Shown here in pieces: positions 1 to 9,080 of a stretch of 64,000 nt of DNA. The stretch comes from an uncultured Clostridia bacterium (GTDB lineage: Bacteria; Bacillota; Clostridia; Oscillospirales; Ruminococcaceae). The notes under the pieces are model-generated. The model had not been told where the DNA came from. It did no database searches and saw nothing but the letters and a program-made list of their open reading frames with translations. The translations under genes were made by a program, and so were the position numbers. Positions within the stretch are counted from its first letter, which is position 1, and every line of letters begins with the position of its first letter. Location of the stretch: the NCBI GenBank assembly GCA_947626165.1, contig CANQRG010000011.1, positions 23,649 through 87,648 of the forward strand, written 5' to 3'.

Positions 1-31
1 TTCTCTTGCCTCTAAATGCAAAGTCACGTTG

Positions 32-2227
32 CTATTTTCCTGTTCTGTCGACAGAAATAACCCCGTCGATTTTTTTAAGACGAGTAACAACATTATCAAG
101 CTGTTCTTTTCCTGCCACGCTGATAGTAACTATAATATTTGCGTTGCCGTTTTTAAGTTCCCTTGCAATAGCCTCGTGCATAGAAATTTTAATTGCCGTC
201 AAAACATTTGAAATATCAGCAAGCAGACCCATTCTGTTATACGCAACAAGATCAAGCGTAGCTCTAAAGTATGATGTATTTCTATCCTCAGCCCAGTGTA
301 CAGCAACCCATCTTTGACTGTTTTCCTCTTTTCTTATTTGATTTATGAAGTTAATGCAATCTCTTTTATGGACAGAAATACCGTGTCCTTTTGTAATGAA
401 GCCTATTATGTCGTCGCCCGGAAGAGGAGAACAGCAAGCTGCAAACTTAACAAGACAGTCCCCTATTCCGTCTACAACTACTCCCGAAGTATTGGTTTTT
501 CCTGCATCTGTGTAATCTTCAATTGCAGATTTATCGATTTCTGATGATTTTTCATACTTCTTATTATAAGAATCCTTTAGCCTTCTAATTAGCTTATGAA
601 GCTGAACTCCTCCATAACCGATAGCGGCATAAAAGCTGTCAAGGCTGTCGCAGTTATGACGCTTCATATCAGCGGCAAGAAACTCCTCTAAATCATCATC
701 TGGAACATGAATAAAGTTGCGCTTAAACTCACGCTCAAGCTCCGCCTTGCCCTCGGCAATATTCTCCTCACGGCGTTCTTTCTTAAACCATGAACGTATT
801 TTAGACTTCGCCTCATTGGTCTTAGCAATGTCAAGCCAAGACCTGCTCGGACCGTGATTTTCATTGTTTGATGTCAGGATCTCTATAATTTCACCCGTCT
901 GGATCTTATGGTCGATAGAAACCATTTTATTGTCAGCCTTAGCGCCTATCATTTTATGTCCGACCTGAGTGTGAATAGCATATGCAAAGTCGATAACGGT
1001 AGAGTCAATAGGCAGAGAGATCATATCGCCCTTTGGAGTGTATGCAAAAACATCTTCGGGAGCAAGGTCGTTCTTAATTGTTCTTACAATTTCTTCAACG
1101 TCGTCGGCTTCCTTTTGCGCCTCAAGAATCTTCCTTATCCAAGCAAGACGCTCGTCGTTTTTGTCCTTTTTGGTTATTCCCTCTTTGTATTTCCAGTGTG
1201 CAGCAATTCCGTATTCGGCAGTATGATGCATTTCCCATGTTCTTATCTGGACCTCAAACGGTATGCCCTCACGTCCGATAACCGTTGTGTGGAGCGATTG
1301 ATACATATTAGGCTTAGGCGTTGAAATGTAATCTTTAAACCTGTTAGGAATAGGATTGAACATCTCGTGGATTATTCCTAGAACACTATAGCATTCGGTT
1401 ACTGTATTTACAATGATCCTTACTGCGTACTTATCATATATCTGGTCTATATCCTTTCCGTCACGGAAAATCTTTTTATAAATTCCGTAATTGCTCTTTA
1501 CGCGCCCCTCAATTTCAGGAACAGGATCAAACTCCTGTTTAAGTCTGGCTCTTATTTTATCCTTTATACTTTCAATAAGCTCGATGCGCTTTTCCTTACG
1601 CATATTCATCTGCTTGTCAATTTCTTCATATGCATAAGGGTCCAGATACTGAAACGACAAGTCCTCTATTTCCTCCTTTATCGACTGTATTCCCAGCCTG
1701 TGAGCGATAGGAGCATAGATGTTCATAGTCTCAAGGGCGGTAGTTCTTCTCTTTGCATCTGTTCTGTATTGAAGAGTTCTCATATTGTGAAGCCTGTCGC
1801 AAAGCTTTATAATAATGACCCTTATATCCTGACTTGTTGCAAGTATAATTTTTCTGACATTCTCCGCCTGCTGTTCCTCCTTTGTAGCAAGAGGTATTTT
1901 CCTCAGCTTTGTAAGACCGTCTACAAGCATAGCAACGTCAGAACCAAGCTCGTTTCTCACCTGCTCTATAGTGAAATCAGTATCCTCAACAACATCGTGC
2001 AAAAGCGCCGCAGCAATAGAATCCGTATCCATTCCGAGGTCAATAGCTATAAGGGCAACAGCAATAGGGTGAGTTATATAAGGCTCGCCCGAATCACGGG
2101 TCTGACCCTCATGCTTTTTCTCAGCAAGCTCATAAGCACGAGTTATCTTATCCAAATCATACTTCTTATCCTCGCTGGTTATTTTCTCTATTAGCAAATC
2201 TATAGAATAGTTTTTTGAATTTCCCAT
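32..2227 (-). CDS. relA: Bifunctional (p)ppGpp synthetase/hydrolase (Rel)
   Basis: Makes and degrades the stringent-response alarmone (p)ppGpp on starved ribosomes. The 731-residue protein has the full long-RSH layout: an HD hydrolase domain with H77-D78 in LLHDVVED, a synthetase domain around residues 240-350 (motifs RVKSNYGIYKK and YQSLHTTVIG), a TGS domain near 395-455 (EDVFAYTPKGD) and a C-terminal ACT domain. Because both HD and synthetase motifs are intact it should be bifunctional, as is usual for the single Rel of Firmicutes. The ATG at 2227 follows a GAGG sequence. It lies 25 nt downstream of recJ on the same strand and is probably co-transcribed; the apt gene that sits between them in Bacillus is absent. 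Confidence 0.97.
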   Translation of the reverse strand: MGNSKNYSIDLLIEKITSEDKKYDLDKITRAYELAEKKHEGQTRDSGEPYITHPIAVALIAIDLGMDTDSIAAALLHDVVEDTDFTIEQVRNELGSDVAMLVDGLTKLRKIPLATKEEQQAENVRKIILATSQDIRVIIIKLCDRLHNMRTLQYRTDAKRRTTALETMNIYAPIAHRLGIQSIKEEIEDLSFQYLDPYAYEEIDKQMNMRKEKRIELIESIKDKIRARLKQEFDPVPEIEGRVKSNYGIYKKIFRDGKDIDQIYDKYAVRIIVNTVTECYSVLGIIHEMFNPIPNRFKDYISTPKPNMYQSLHTTVIGREGIPFEVQIRTWEMHHTAEYGIAAHWKYKEGITKKDKNDERLAWIRKILEAQKEADDVEEIVRTIKNDLAPEDVFAYTPKGDMISLPIDSTVIDFAYAIHTQVGHKMIGAKADNKMVSIDHKIQTGEIIEILTSNNENHGPSRSWLDIAKTNEAKSKIRSWFKKERREENIAEGKAELEREFKRNFIHVPDDDLEEFLAADMKRHNCDSLDSFYAAIGYGGVQLHKLIRRLKDSYNKKYEKSSEIDKSAIEDYTDAGKTNTSGVVVDGIGDCLVKFAACCSPLPGDDIIGFITKGHGISVHKRDCINFINQIRKEENSQRWVAVHWAEDRNTSYFRATLDLVAYNRMGLLADISNVLTAIKISMHEAIARELKNGNANIIVTISVAGKEQLDNVVTRLKKIDGVISVDRTGK

Positions 2228-2252
2228 AAAACCTCAGTCCTTGCAAATTGAA

Positions 2253-4268
2253 TTATAAAGAATATATATTATTTAAAACTGTTGATTGTGACAAATCAAC
2301 CTTTTTTGAAACCTCAACTATATGTACCTCCTGCCTCGACGCTATCAGCCTTATCAACCCCATCTCGTTAAATGCGTCAAGACAAATCCGCAGTTTAAAA
2401 TAGTTCATCGACTGTGTATTGAATTTCATAAACAACTTATCAATAGAAACACGTTTTATAGCCATTATATACTTATAAATCCTTACAAGCTCATCTCTCG
2501 TCGGCTTGACCCTATGGATAACATTCTGGGGTACCGGCTCTCCTCGCTTATAAGCCTCATAGCAGGATTTTGCAGCAAAATACTGTTTACCTGAAATTCC
2601 GTGATTTCTAAAATCTACGACTCTTATTGACAATCGGCTTCTGCCTTTATACTCAGTGACCTCCATATTGACAAGCATATCTATCTTATCGCCGACGTTG
2701 AATGGCAGCGTTGCAGGCGGCTTTGAAAACATAAGCGCCGTTTCTGTTACGCCCTCATAAGAAAACTCTATCTTTGAGTGCTTACCTTGAGACAGAGGAA
2801 TAATCTTCCTCACAACAGCACCGATTATCGCAAAAACAGGCATTTTGTTTCCCTCGCCGAAAGGCTCAAGAAAACTTAAACTCTCTGCCATTTTCAAATT
2901 AAAGTCTTTAGCTTCAAGCAATTTATCAGCAGTTAGTTTCATTCCGCTTAAATTTTCACATTTGCCTGCAAACTCGGCAACCTTACTTATAAATTGCGGA
3001 ATGTCGTCAGCCTTGATTGTTAAACCTCCAGCAAAATTATGCCCGCCGAACCTTAGCAAAGTATCTTCGCAGTATCTTAAACACTTGTATACATTAAAGC
3101 CCTCAAAGCTCCTTGCCGAGCCTCTGCCTATCCCTTTTTCGTCAACTGTAATTATAAAATTAGGCTTGCCGTAAAGCTCGGCTATTTTTGCAGACACTAT
3201 GCCTATTACCCCATGATGCCAGCCTTTACCGCTTATTACCAATACCTTTTCATTTAGTATTTCAGGGTTTGAGTCAATATATTCAAATATTTCCCTTAAT
3301 ATCAAAAGCTCGGTTTCTTTTCTTTGATTATTGAGCATAATAAGATTATCAATATTAAACTTTGCGCTTTCATCCTCTGCAATAAGTGCATCTACCGCAG
3401 TTTTAGCTGAACCAAATCTCCCTGCCGCATTTATTCTAGGCGCAATGCCGAACGCAACAGAGTTTGATGTCATTCTGCTCTTATTTATTCCGCACTTTTC
3501 AAGCAAATATAACAATCCATAATTTTCGCTGTTTTCAAACATACGCAGTCCGTTTTTAACAAGCGTTCTGTTTTCACCTCTAAGCGGAACAACATCTGCA
3601 ATAGTACCCAAAGCCACAAGATCGGAAAACTGCTCAGAAACAATAGAATAATCACCGTCAAGCGCCGCACACAGCTTAAACGCAACTCCAACGCCGGCTA
3701 AATCCTTAAATGCTGATGGGCAGTCCTCTCTATGCGGATCGACGACTGCATCAGCCTCTGGAAGTTCATCGCCAGGCTGATGATGATCGGTTATAACAAG
3801 CTTGATTCCAAGCTCCTTTATGTATTTTGCTTCCTCGACCGCCAAAATTCCGTTGTCTACCGTTATTATAAGCGATACTCCCTGCTCTTTAAGCTTATCT
3901 ACAGCGTCCTTATTGATGCCGTAACCCTCGTCACGATACGGAATGTAATACATAACATCTGCTCCGCTGGATTCGAGATATTTTACTAAAATAGTCGTTG
4001 AAGTCACGCCGTCGCAGTCATAATCTCCATACACGCAGATTAGCTCGCCGTTATATATTGCCCGGGAAATAACTTCAACAGCTTCAGGCATATCCTTTAG
4101 CGTCATAGGGTCCGAAAGCTCGTCATTATTGAAAAAGTCAACAAGCATTTCCATATTATCATAACCTCTTGAAACCAAGACCTCTGCACATAATGATGTT
4201 AAATCACTTTTTTGCAAAATTTCATCTACCTTTTGAGGATCAGGCTTTTTTATTTCCCAACGCTTCAT
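2253..4268 (-). CDS. recJ: Single-stranded-DNA-specific exonuclease RecJ
   Basis: 5'-3' exonuclease acting in recombination and mismatch or base-excision repair. The 671-residue protein carries the DHH-family motifs: GDYDCDGV at about residues 81-88, TVDNG at 137-141, DHH at 161-163, and the DHHA1 signature around GGHNFAGGLTI. The C-terminal part (beyond about residue 560) is an added domain, as in other long Firmicute RecJ proteins. It is the first gene of a likely recJ-relA pair. An interspersed repeat (4351-4477) lies just upstream. Confidence 0.96.
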   Translation of the reverse strand: MKRWEIKKPDPQKVDEILQKSDLTSLCAEVLVSRGYDNMEMLVDFFNNDELSDPMTLKDMPEAVEVISRAIYNGELICVYGDYDCDGVTSTTILVKYLESSGADVMYYIPYRDEGYGINKDAVDKLKEQGVSLIITVDNGILAVEEAKYIKELGIKLVITDHHQPGDELPEADAVVDPHREDCPSAFKDLAGVGVAFKLCAALDGDYSIVSEQFSDLVALGTIADVVPLRGENRTLVKNGLRMFENSENYGLLYLLEKCGINKSRMTSNSVAFGIAPRINAAGRFGSAKTAVDALIAEDESAKFNIDNLIMLNNQRKETELLILREIFEYIDSNPEILNEKVLVISGKGWHHGVIGIVSAKIAELYGKPNFIITVDEKGIGRGSARSFEGFNVYKCLRYCEDTLLRFGGHNFAGGLTIKADDIPQFISKVAEFAGKCENLSGMKLTADKLLEAKDFNLKMAESLSFLEPFGEGNKMPVFAIIGAVVRKIIPLSQGKHSKIEFSYEGVTETALMFSKPPATLPFNVGDKIDMLVNMEVTEYKGRSRLSIRVVDFRNHGISGKQYFAAKSCYEAYKRGEPVPQNVIHRVKPTRDELVRIYKYIMAIKRVSIDKLFMKFNTQSMNYFKLRICLDAFNEMGLIRLIASRQEVHIVEVSKKVDLSQSTVLNNIYSL

Positions 4269-4350
4269 ATAAATTTCCTTTCAGAATTATTAACAAATAT
4301 TATATCACTATTCTTCCTATTTTGCAACCGCCGAGCAACGGTGCCGCCGA

Positions 4351-4477
4351 GCCGGCAGGGGTGACCCCTGCACGCAGTGCTGCCTATTATTCATTTGAAA
4401 AATGTTCAAGTTAGTGCAACGGCAGGCTTATCAATTGATAATGGATAATTGACAATGGATAATTATCAGAAGCAAGA
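4351..4477. repeat. Interspersed palindrome-bearing repeat, copy A
   Basis: This intergenic stretch closely matches 28810-28916. Shared blocks include GCCGGCAGGG, a hairpin built from GCAGGGG-TGA-CCCCTGC, ATTTGAAAAAT, TTAGTGCA, CGGCAGGCTTAT, AATTGATAAT and TCAGAAGCAAGA. Copy A has an extra duplicated GATAATGGA-type unit near its end. The hairpin stem differs by one base pair between copies yet stays paired. No ORF is present. It fills most of the 4269-4514 gap. Confidence 0.75.
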
Positions 4478-4478
4478 C

Positions 4479-4509
4479 AAAAGCGTTCGGAAAAATTCCG
4501 AACGCTTTT
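4479..4509 (-). terminator. Rho-independent terminator after the CAP-domain gene
   Basis: A perfect 14-bp stem (AAAAGCGTTCGGAA pairing with TTCCGAACGCTTTT) with a 3-nt loop sits just downstream of the minus-strand gene ending at 4515. The arms end in A/T tracts, so it could act in both directions. Confidence 0.85.
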
Positions 4510-4514
4510 GCTAT

Positions 4515-5846
4515 TTATCTTACTTTCTTCTTAACAACCTTTGACCACTTACCATAATACTTTCTGCCGTTTACGGTCTTGTAGGCTTTTACTCGCACAT
4601 AGTATGTCTTTCCTCTCTTTATCTTCTTTCCCTTGATGACTGCCCTAGTCTTTTTTGTAAACTTATCAAATATTATCTTCTTTTTCAACCTCTTATTTCT
4701 GGATACCTGTACCTTATAACCTGTAGCATTATCTACTTTCTTCCATTTTATAATTAACTTCTTTCCCTTTGCTTTTACAGTCAGATTTGTGACTTGTGCT
4801 AGTTTTATAGAAGGTTTTGTTATCTGTGGACTCTTAGATGGCTCTATTGCCTTTGTTGGGGTTGTTGATATATTTTTAGACGGTCTTGTTGCATTAGTTG
4901 GGAATGTAAATGATATTGTTGAATGAGTTGGGTAAGTGGGAGATTTTGTTTCCGTTTGATTAGTGTATGAAGCTGTTGTCTTGGTCTGATTACTAGGTGG
5001 ATTTGTCACTGGATCACCGCTTCTGACAGATATTTCTTCACTATAGTTTTTACTCGAATCTGCCTTTAACTGAACGCTTACCCTTGCTGTTCCCTCGCCA
5101 ACCGCTGTAAACCTACCATTAGAATCTATGCTTATTACTGAGGTGTCGCTTGAGGAAAATGTATAGTCGCTTGCAACGCCCGGACAATAAGTCGAACTCC
5201 AGCCCTGATTGATAATACCATAATTAAAATATCCTGTTTCATTTACTTGCATATAACCTGAGTACGCTCTGCTTTTAACTGTACGGGCATACAACGTAAC
5301 TAATGACTTTTGAATAGCAACTGTGTTAGTTTTTTCAACAGTTCCCGATCTATTGGGAACACTTTCAGCGGCTCTGTTACTAAATGACTGAACCCAGTAA
5401 TAAACAGAATTGCTTTTAAAACAGCCTATGCCTATTGATTTAAAATTTGTACTCAAAATGTTGGCTCTATGACCCGATGAATTCATCCAGCCGGTCATAA
5501 CAGACTCCGGCGACTGATAATTTACAGCAATATTTTCACCGTTCAGTTTACTTAAAATCGTAAAGCAAGAATCTCCGTTTGGACGAGTGTGCGAATAGTA
5601 TATACCCGTTTCCATAGCCCTGTCCATTGCCGCATTAAGTAGTTCGGTATCCATTGTTAAAGCGCTTAGACCGTTTTCACTTCTTCTCTGATTTACAATA
5701 TTTAGAATTTTATTTGCTTTGGTATAATCGCATACGCCCTTTACCTGAATGTTGTATATTTCACTTGCTTTGGCAGTTATATTTAGTCCGATAGCTAATG
5801 AAAATATCATAGAAATTGATAATGCTATACTTAATAATTTTTTCAT
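4515..5846 (-). CDS. Secreted CAP/SCP-domain protein with Ig-like and Fn3-like domains
   Basis: A 443-residue exported protein. A signal peptide (about 1-28, ending AKAS) is followed by a CAP (SCP/PR1, YkwD-like) domain at about 40-160 with the typical H86 (YSHTRPNG), GENIAV and GHR at 125-127. An Ig-like (BIG2-type) segment at about 195-275 follows (SVISIDSNGRFTAVGEG), then a Ser/Thr/Pro-rich linker, then a Lys-rich fibronectin III-like domain from about 350 to the end. The same C-terminal domain ends the neighbouring protein at 6032-7213 (shared WSKVVKKKV). CAP proteins of Clostridia are secreted or wall-associated; the substrate is unknown. Confidence 0.88.
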   Translation of the reverse strand: MKKLLSIALSISMIFSLAIGLNITAKASEIYNIQVKGVCDYTKANKILNIVNQRRSENGLSALTMDTELLNAAMDRAMETGIYYSHTRPNGDSCFTILSKLNGENIAVNYQSPESVMTGWMNSSGHRANILSTNFKSIGIGCFKSNSVYYWVQSFSNRAAESVPNRSGTVEKTNTVAIQKSLVTLYARTVKSRAYSGYMQVNETGYFNYGIINQGWSSTYCPGVASDYTFSSSDTSVISIDSNGRFTAVGEGTARVSVQLKADSSKNYSEEISVRSGDPVTNPPSNQTKTTASYTNQTETKSPTYPTHSTISFTFPTNATRPSKNISTTPTKAIEPSKSPQITKPSIKLAQVTNLTVKAKGKKLIIKWKKVDNATGYKVQVSRNKRLKKKIIFDKFTKKTRAVIKGKKIKRGKTYYVRVKAYKTVNGRKYYGKWSKVVKKKVR

Positions 5847-5984
5847 ATTACTTCTCCGATACTTTTTCTTATTACCTTTTGTTTTGATTTAATATTATAA
5901 TTTTCTAACTTCTTATAATAATTATATGTTTTTTTGCATATTATATTAAAGTTATTTATTGTTAATTTTTTCTTGAAACAGAGT

Positions 5985-6022
5985 AAAAACGGCTGACACA
6001 GAATAATGTGCCAGCCATTTTT
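5985..6022 (-). terminator. Terminator hairpin, copy 1 of a direct repeat
   Basis: The imperfect stem GGCTGACACA/TGTGCCAGCC is flanked by A and T tracts, directly downstream of the minus-strand gene ending at 6032. Almost the same sequence recurs at 7581-7615 in the same orientation, so the two copies flank the 6032-7601 module. Confidence 0.8.
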
Positions 6023-6031
6023 ATATTTTTA

Positions 6032-7213
6032 TCACTTAACTTTTTTCTTAACAACCTTACTCCAATTACCGTAACTTGTATTGCCGTTTGCTTTTTTGTA
6101 TGCCCTTACCTTTACAAAATACTTTTTCTTTGATTTCAACCTCTTTAATGTTACCTTGTTTTTCATAACTGTGACAGTTTTTTTGTTCTTGGTAAATTTA
6201 TTGTTAGTCGCATACATTACCTCATAACCCGTAGCTCCGCTGACCTTTTTCCACTTTACATTCAGTTTCTTTTTCTTGGCGGTCAGCTTAACTGATTTTA
6301 CTTTGGCGGGTTTGGGGACAGTCACTTTGTTTGTTGGTGTTTTTCCTTTATTATATGAATTGTTTGTGTTGTTTGGTTTTTCAGACAATCCCATTGATGC
6401 ACTGCTTCCTATTTTTGCATAAGTATACTTTGTCCAATTACCATCATTATCTTCATGATATATCATATTCCCATTTGAATCATAGGTATACTTTGTCCAA
6501 TTACCGTCACTGTCTATTGAATATATCAATTTTCCATTTGAATCATAATTGTATTCACAATACCAACCATTATTCTCCTTCGTAAACGTAATTTTTCCAT
6601 TTAAATCGTAGGTATTCTTTCTCCAATAACCGCCATTGTTTTCATAGTATGTCTCATTTCCATTTAAATCATACGTAGATTTTGCCCATTCACCGTAACT
6701 AGTTTCATAATATGTCCGATTTCCATTTGAATCGTATTCAAACTTATACCAGTCGCCATAACTATCCTCAATATATATTTGATTTTCATTGTCATCATAT
6801 GCAAATTTATACCAATTACCATCGCTATCTTCATAGTATACTTCATTACCATGTGAGTCATATTTAGATTTTCTCCAATAACCATAACCTGTTTCAAAAT
6901 ATATTTGATTAGAATATGAATCGTAAGTATACTTCGTCCAGTTGCCTAAATTGTCTAACTCATATATTAAATTCCCTTTTACATCATAATCATATTTTTC
7001 CCAGTTATTTTTACTTTGCTCATATATAAGATTTCCGTTCAAATCATAATTATACTTGTACCAGTCACCATCACTAGCTTCGTAATATGTACAAACATAT
7101 CCATTGGCAGGAGTACCAAAAAGCAATGCACTCGCCGTCACCGCCGGCAACACACCTGCCAAACTAACTGCCATTACTAAAACTGTCAATAAATTTAAAA
7201 TTCTTTTTGTCAT
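6032..7213 (-). CDS. Secreted YD-like repeat protein with Fn3-like C-terminus
   Basis: A 393-residue exported protein. An N-terminal signal peptide (about 1-29) is followed by some eleven tandem repeats of about 20-21 residues (period near 63 nt) between about residues 42 and 275, of the form YEDSDGNWYKYxYDSNGNxI. These resemble YD/RHS wall-protein repeats, but there is no RHS core domain. A Lys-rich Fn3-like domain occupies about 300-393 and matches the C-terminus of the CAP protein. The function is not known; a surface-binding role is an inference. It is divergent from the XRE gene across a region with two palindromes. Confidence 0.75.
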   Translation of the reverse strand: MTKRILNLLTVLVMAVSLAGVLPAVTASALLFGTPANGYVCTYYEASDGDWYKYNYDLNGNLIYEQSKNNWEKYDYDVKGNLIYELDNLGNWTKYTYDSYSNQIYFETGYGYWRKSKYDSHGNEVYYEDSDGNWYKFAYDDNENQIYIEDSYGDWYKFEYDSNGNRTYYETSYGEWAKSTYDLNGNETYYENNGGYWRKNTYDLNGKITFTKENNGWYCEYNYDSNGKLIYSIDSDGNWTKYTYDSNGNMIYHEDNDGNWTKYTYAKIGSSASMGLSEKPNNTNNSYNKGKTPTNKVTVPKPAKVKSVKLTAKKKKLNVKWKKVSGATGYEVMYATNNKFTKNKKTVTVMKNKVTLKRLKSKKKYFVKVRAYKKANGNTSYGNWSKVVKKKVK

Positions 7214-7283
7214 ATTAGACCTCCCTAAAAATATTTATTTTTTACCATTCATATTCATAAATAGTAAAATAATAATAGTATTA

Positions 7284-7329
7284 TAACCTGTTTCAGGTTA
7301 AATGTCAATACCCTGTTTCAGGTTATAAT
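7284..7329. promoter_or_regulatory. Paired palindromic operators and -10 box between the XRE gene and the YD-repeat gene
   Basis: CCTGTTTCAGG occurs twice, at 7287-7297 and 7312-7322, 25 nt apart. The first copy extends to a perfect palindrome (TAACCTGTTTCAGGTTA, 7284-7300). TATAAT at 7324-7329 abuts the second copy, so a bound protein would block the plus-strand XRE promoter. Autoregulation by the XRE protein is the simplest reading. Confidence 0.7.
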
Positions 7330-7352
7330 ATAATTATTCTGAGGTGAGGAAT

Positions 7353-7601
7353 ATGTACAAAAGAATACGTGATTTGCGGGAGGATCACGACCTCACACAG
7401 AAGCAAATTGCGGAAATTCTCAATATGTCACAGACTGGATATTCCAAGTATGAAACAGGCGAAAATGATTTGCCTACAGTAGTTTTGATAAAACTCGCAA
7501 ACTATTATAATACAAGTATTGATTACCTTTTAAATAGAACAAACACCTTCAAACCTTATCCCAAAATAAACACAGAAAACAAAACGGCTGACACAGATTA
7601 A
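7353..7601 (+). CDS. XRE-family HTH transcriptional regulator
   Basis: An 82-residue Cro/cI-type DNA-binding protein. The helix-turn-helix is clear (LTQKQIAEILNMSQTGYSKY, ending YETGENDLP) with the usual following segment LIKLANYYNTSIDYLL. I chose ATG 7353 because GAGGTGAGG lies just upstream; a GTG at 7344 is the longer alternative. The last codons and the stop lie inside a terminator hairpin (7581-7615). It probably represses its own promoter, and perhaps the divergent YD-repeat gene, through the paired palindromes. Confidence 0.9.
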   Translation: MYKRIRDLREDHDLTQKQIAEILNMSQTGYSKYETGENDLPTVVLIKLANYYNTSIDYLLNRTNTFKPYPKINTENKTADTD

Positions 7602-7615
7602 TGTGCCAGCCATTT
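7581..7615. terminator. Bidirectional terminator, copy 2 of a direct repeat
   Basis: The stem GGCTGACACA (7586-7595)/TGTGCCAGCC (7602-7611) is shared by the convergent XRE gene and purA. The XRE stop codon is in the loop. Nearly identical to 5985-6022. Confidence 0.8.
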
Positions 7616-7621
7616 TATTAC

Positions 7622-8896
7622 TTATCTTATAATAATATCGTCTCTCTTTGGTCCGTTTGAAATCATCTTTATCGGGTAGCCTATATGCTCCTCACAGAAC
7701 TCTATATACTTTCTGCAATTTTCGGGCAAGTCAGCGTAATTTTTAATGCCTCTTATGTCGCATTTCCAGCCTTCAAGAACCTCATAAACAGGCTTTGCCT
7801 TTTCAAGCTTTGTCGTCACAGGGAAGTCGGTCGTAACCTCACCGTCTATCTCATACCCAACGCAGACAGGTATTTTATCGAGATATCCCAAAACGTCAAG
7901 AACAGTAAACGCAACCTCAGTTGTACCCTGAAGCCGACAACCGTATTTTGAAGCAACGCAATCAAACCAGCCCATACGTCTCGGACGCCCTGTAGTTGCG
8001 CCGTACTCTCCGCCGTCACCGCCTCTGCGTCTTAGCTCGTTAGCCTCCTCTCCGAAAATCTCAGAAACAAACGCTCCTGCCCCAACTGCCGAAGAATACG
8101 CCTTGCAGACAGTTACTATCCCCGTAATTTCATAAGGAGGTATTCCTGCTCCGATAGCGCCGTAAGCCGCCAATGTTGAGCTTGAAGTAACCATAGGATA
8201 AATGCCGTGATCAGGGTCTTTAAGCGTTCCTAGCTGACCTTCAAGAAGGATATTTTTGCCCTCCTTGATAGCGTTTGAGAGGTAGAGCGAAACGTCGCAG
8301 ACATAAGGCTCAACCATTTTTTTGTATTCCATTAAGGTATTGAAAAGTTCGTCAATGTCGAGCGCAGGCTTGTGGTAGAGATTTTCAAGAAGAACATTCT
8401 TCTGCGGAGCGATTCTCTCCAAATGAGCTCTTAAAGCGTCCTCGTCAAAAAGCTCCTGAACCTGAAAGCCCAGCTTTGCATATTTATCTGAGTAGAAAGG
8501 TGCGATGCCCGATTTTGTCGAGCCAAAGCTTGACTTGCCCAGCCTTTCCTCCTCGTATTCGTCGAATAAAATATGGTACGGCATAACCATCTGCGCTCTG
8601 TCAGACACAAGAATTTTAGGACGTGGAACGCCCTTACTTACTACCTGCTCGATTTCATTGAAAAGAACAGGTATATTTAGTGCAACTCCGTTGCCGATAA
8701 TGTTAGTGGTGTGGTCATAAAAAACGCCCGACGGCAGAGTATGTAACGCAAACTTTCCGTAATCGTTTACGATAGTATGTCCTGCATTTGCTCCGCCCTG
8801 AAATCTGATTACAATATCAGATTCTCTGGCTAACATATCGGTTATTTTTCCCTTACCTTCGTCTCCCCAGTTAGCGCCAACGATTGCATTTACCAT
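7622..8896 (-). CDS. purA: Adenylosuccinate synthetase
   Basis: Converts IMP plus aspartate and GTP to adenylosuccinate, the first committed step to AMP. It has 424 residues, the normal family length, with GANWGDEGKGKITD at the N-terminus, the NAGHT segment, GSTKSGIAP, and the C-terminal GPKRDD base-binding motif. GGAGGAAATATTT precedes the ATG. It is monocistronic here, separate from the purE cluster at 20-29 kb. Confidence 0.98.
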   Translation of the reverse strand: MVNAIVGANWGDEGKGKITDMLARESDIVIRFQGGANAGHTIVNDYGKFALHTLPSGVFYDHTTNIIGNGVALNIPVLFNEIEQVVSKGVPRPKILVSDRAQMVMPYHILFDEYEEERLGKSSFGSTKSGIAPFYSDKYAKLGFQVQELFDEDALRAHLERIAPQKNVLLENLYHKPALDIDELFNTLMEYKKMVEPYVCDVSLYLSNAIKEGKNILLEGQLGTLKDPDHGIYPMVTSSSTLAAYGAIGAGIPPYEITGIVTVCKAYSSAVGAGAFVSEIFGEEANELRRRGGDGGEYGATTGRPRRMGWFDCVASKYGCRLQGTTEVAFTVLDVLGYLDKIPVCVGYEIDGEVTTDFPVTTKLEKAKPVYEVLEGWKCDIRGIKNYADLPENCRKYIEFCEEHIGYPIKMISNGPKRDDIIIR

Positions 8897-9049
8897 AAAT
8901 ATTTCCTCCAGAATGTAAACATTGAATTTGTATATTCCGTTTTTAGAAAATACTTTATAAGTATACCATAAATACAGTCTTTTGAAAAGGGTAAAAATAC
9001 AAGTTCACAATATTTTAATATTCAATACGAATTCTCTGCCTTATACACA

Positions 9050-9077
9050 AAAAGCAGGCACATCTGCACCTGCTTTA
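9050..9077 (-). terminator. Terminator after the leucine-rich-repeat gene
   Basis: A hairpin with AAAGCAGG/CCTGCTTT arms lies directly downstream of the minus-strand gene ending at 9081, with a T tract on that strand. Confidence 0.75.
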
Positions 9078-9080
9078 ATG

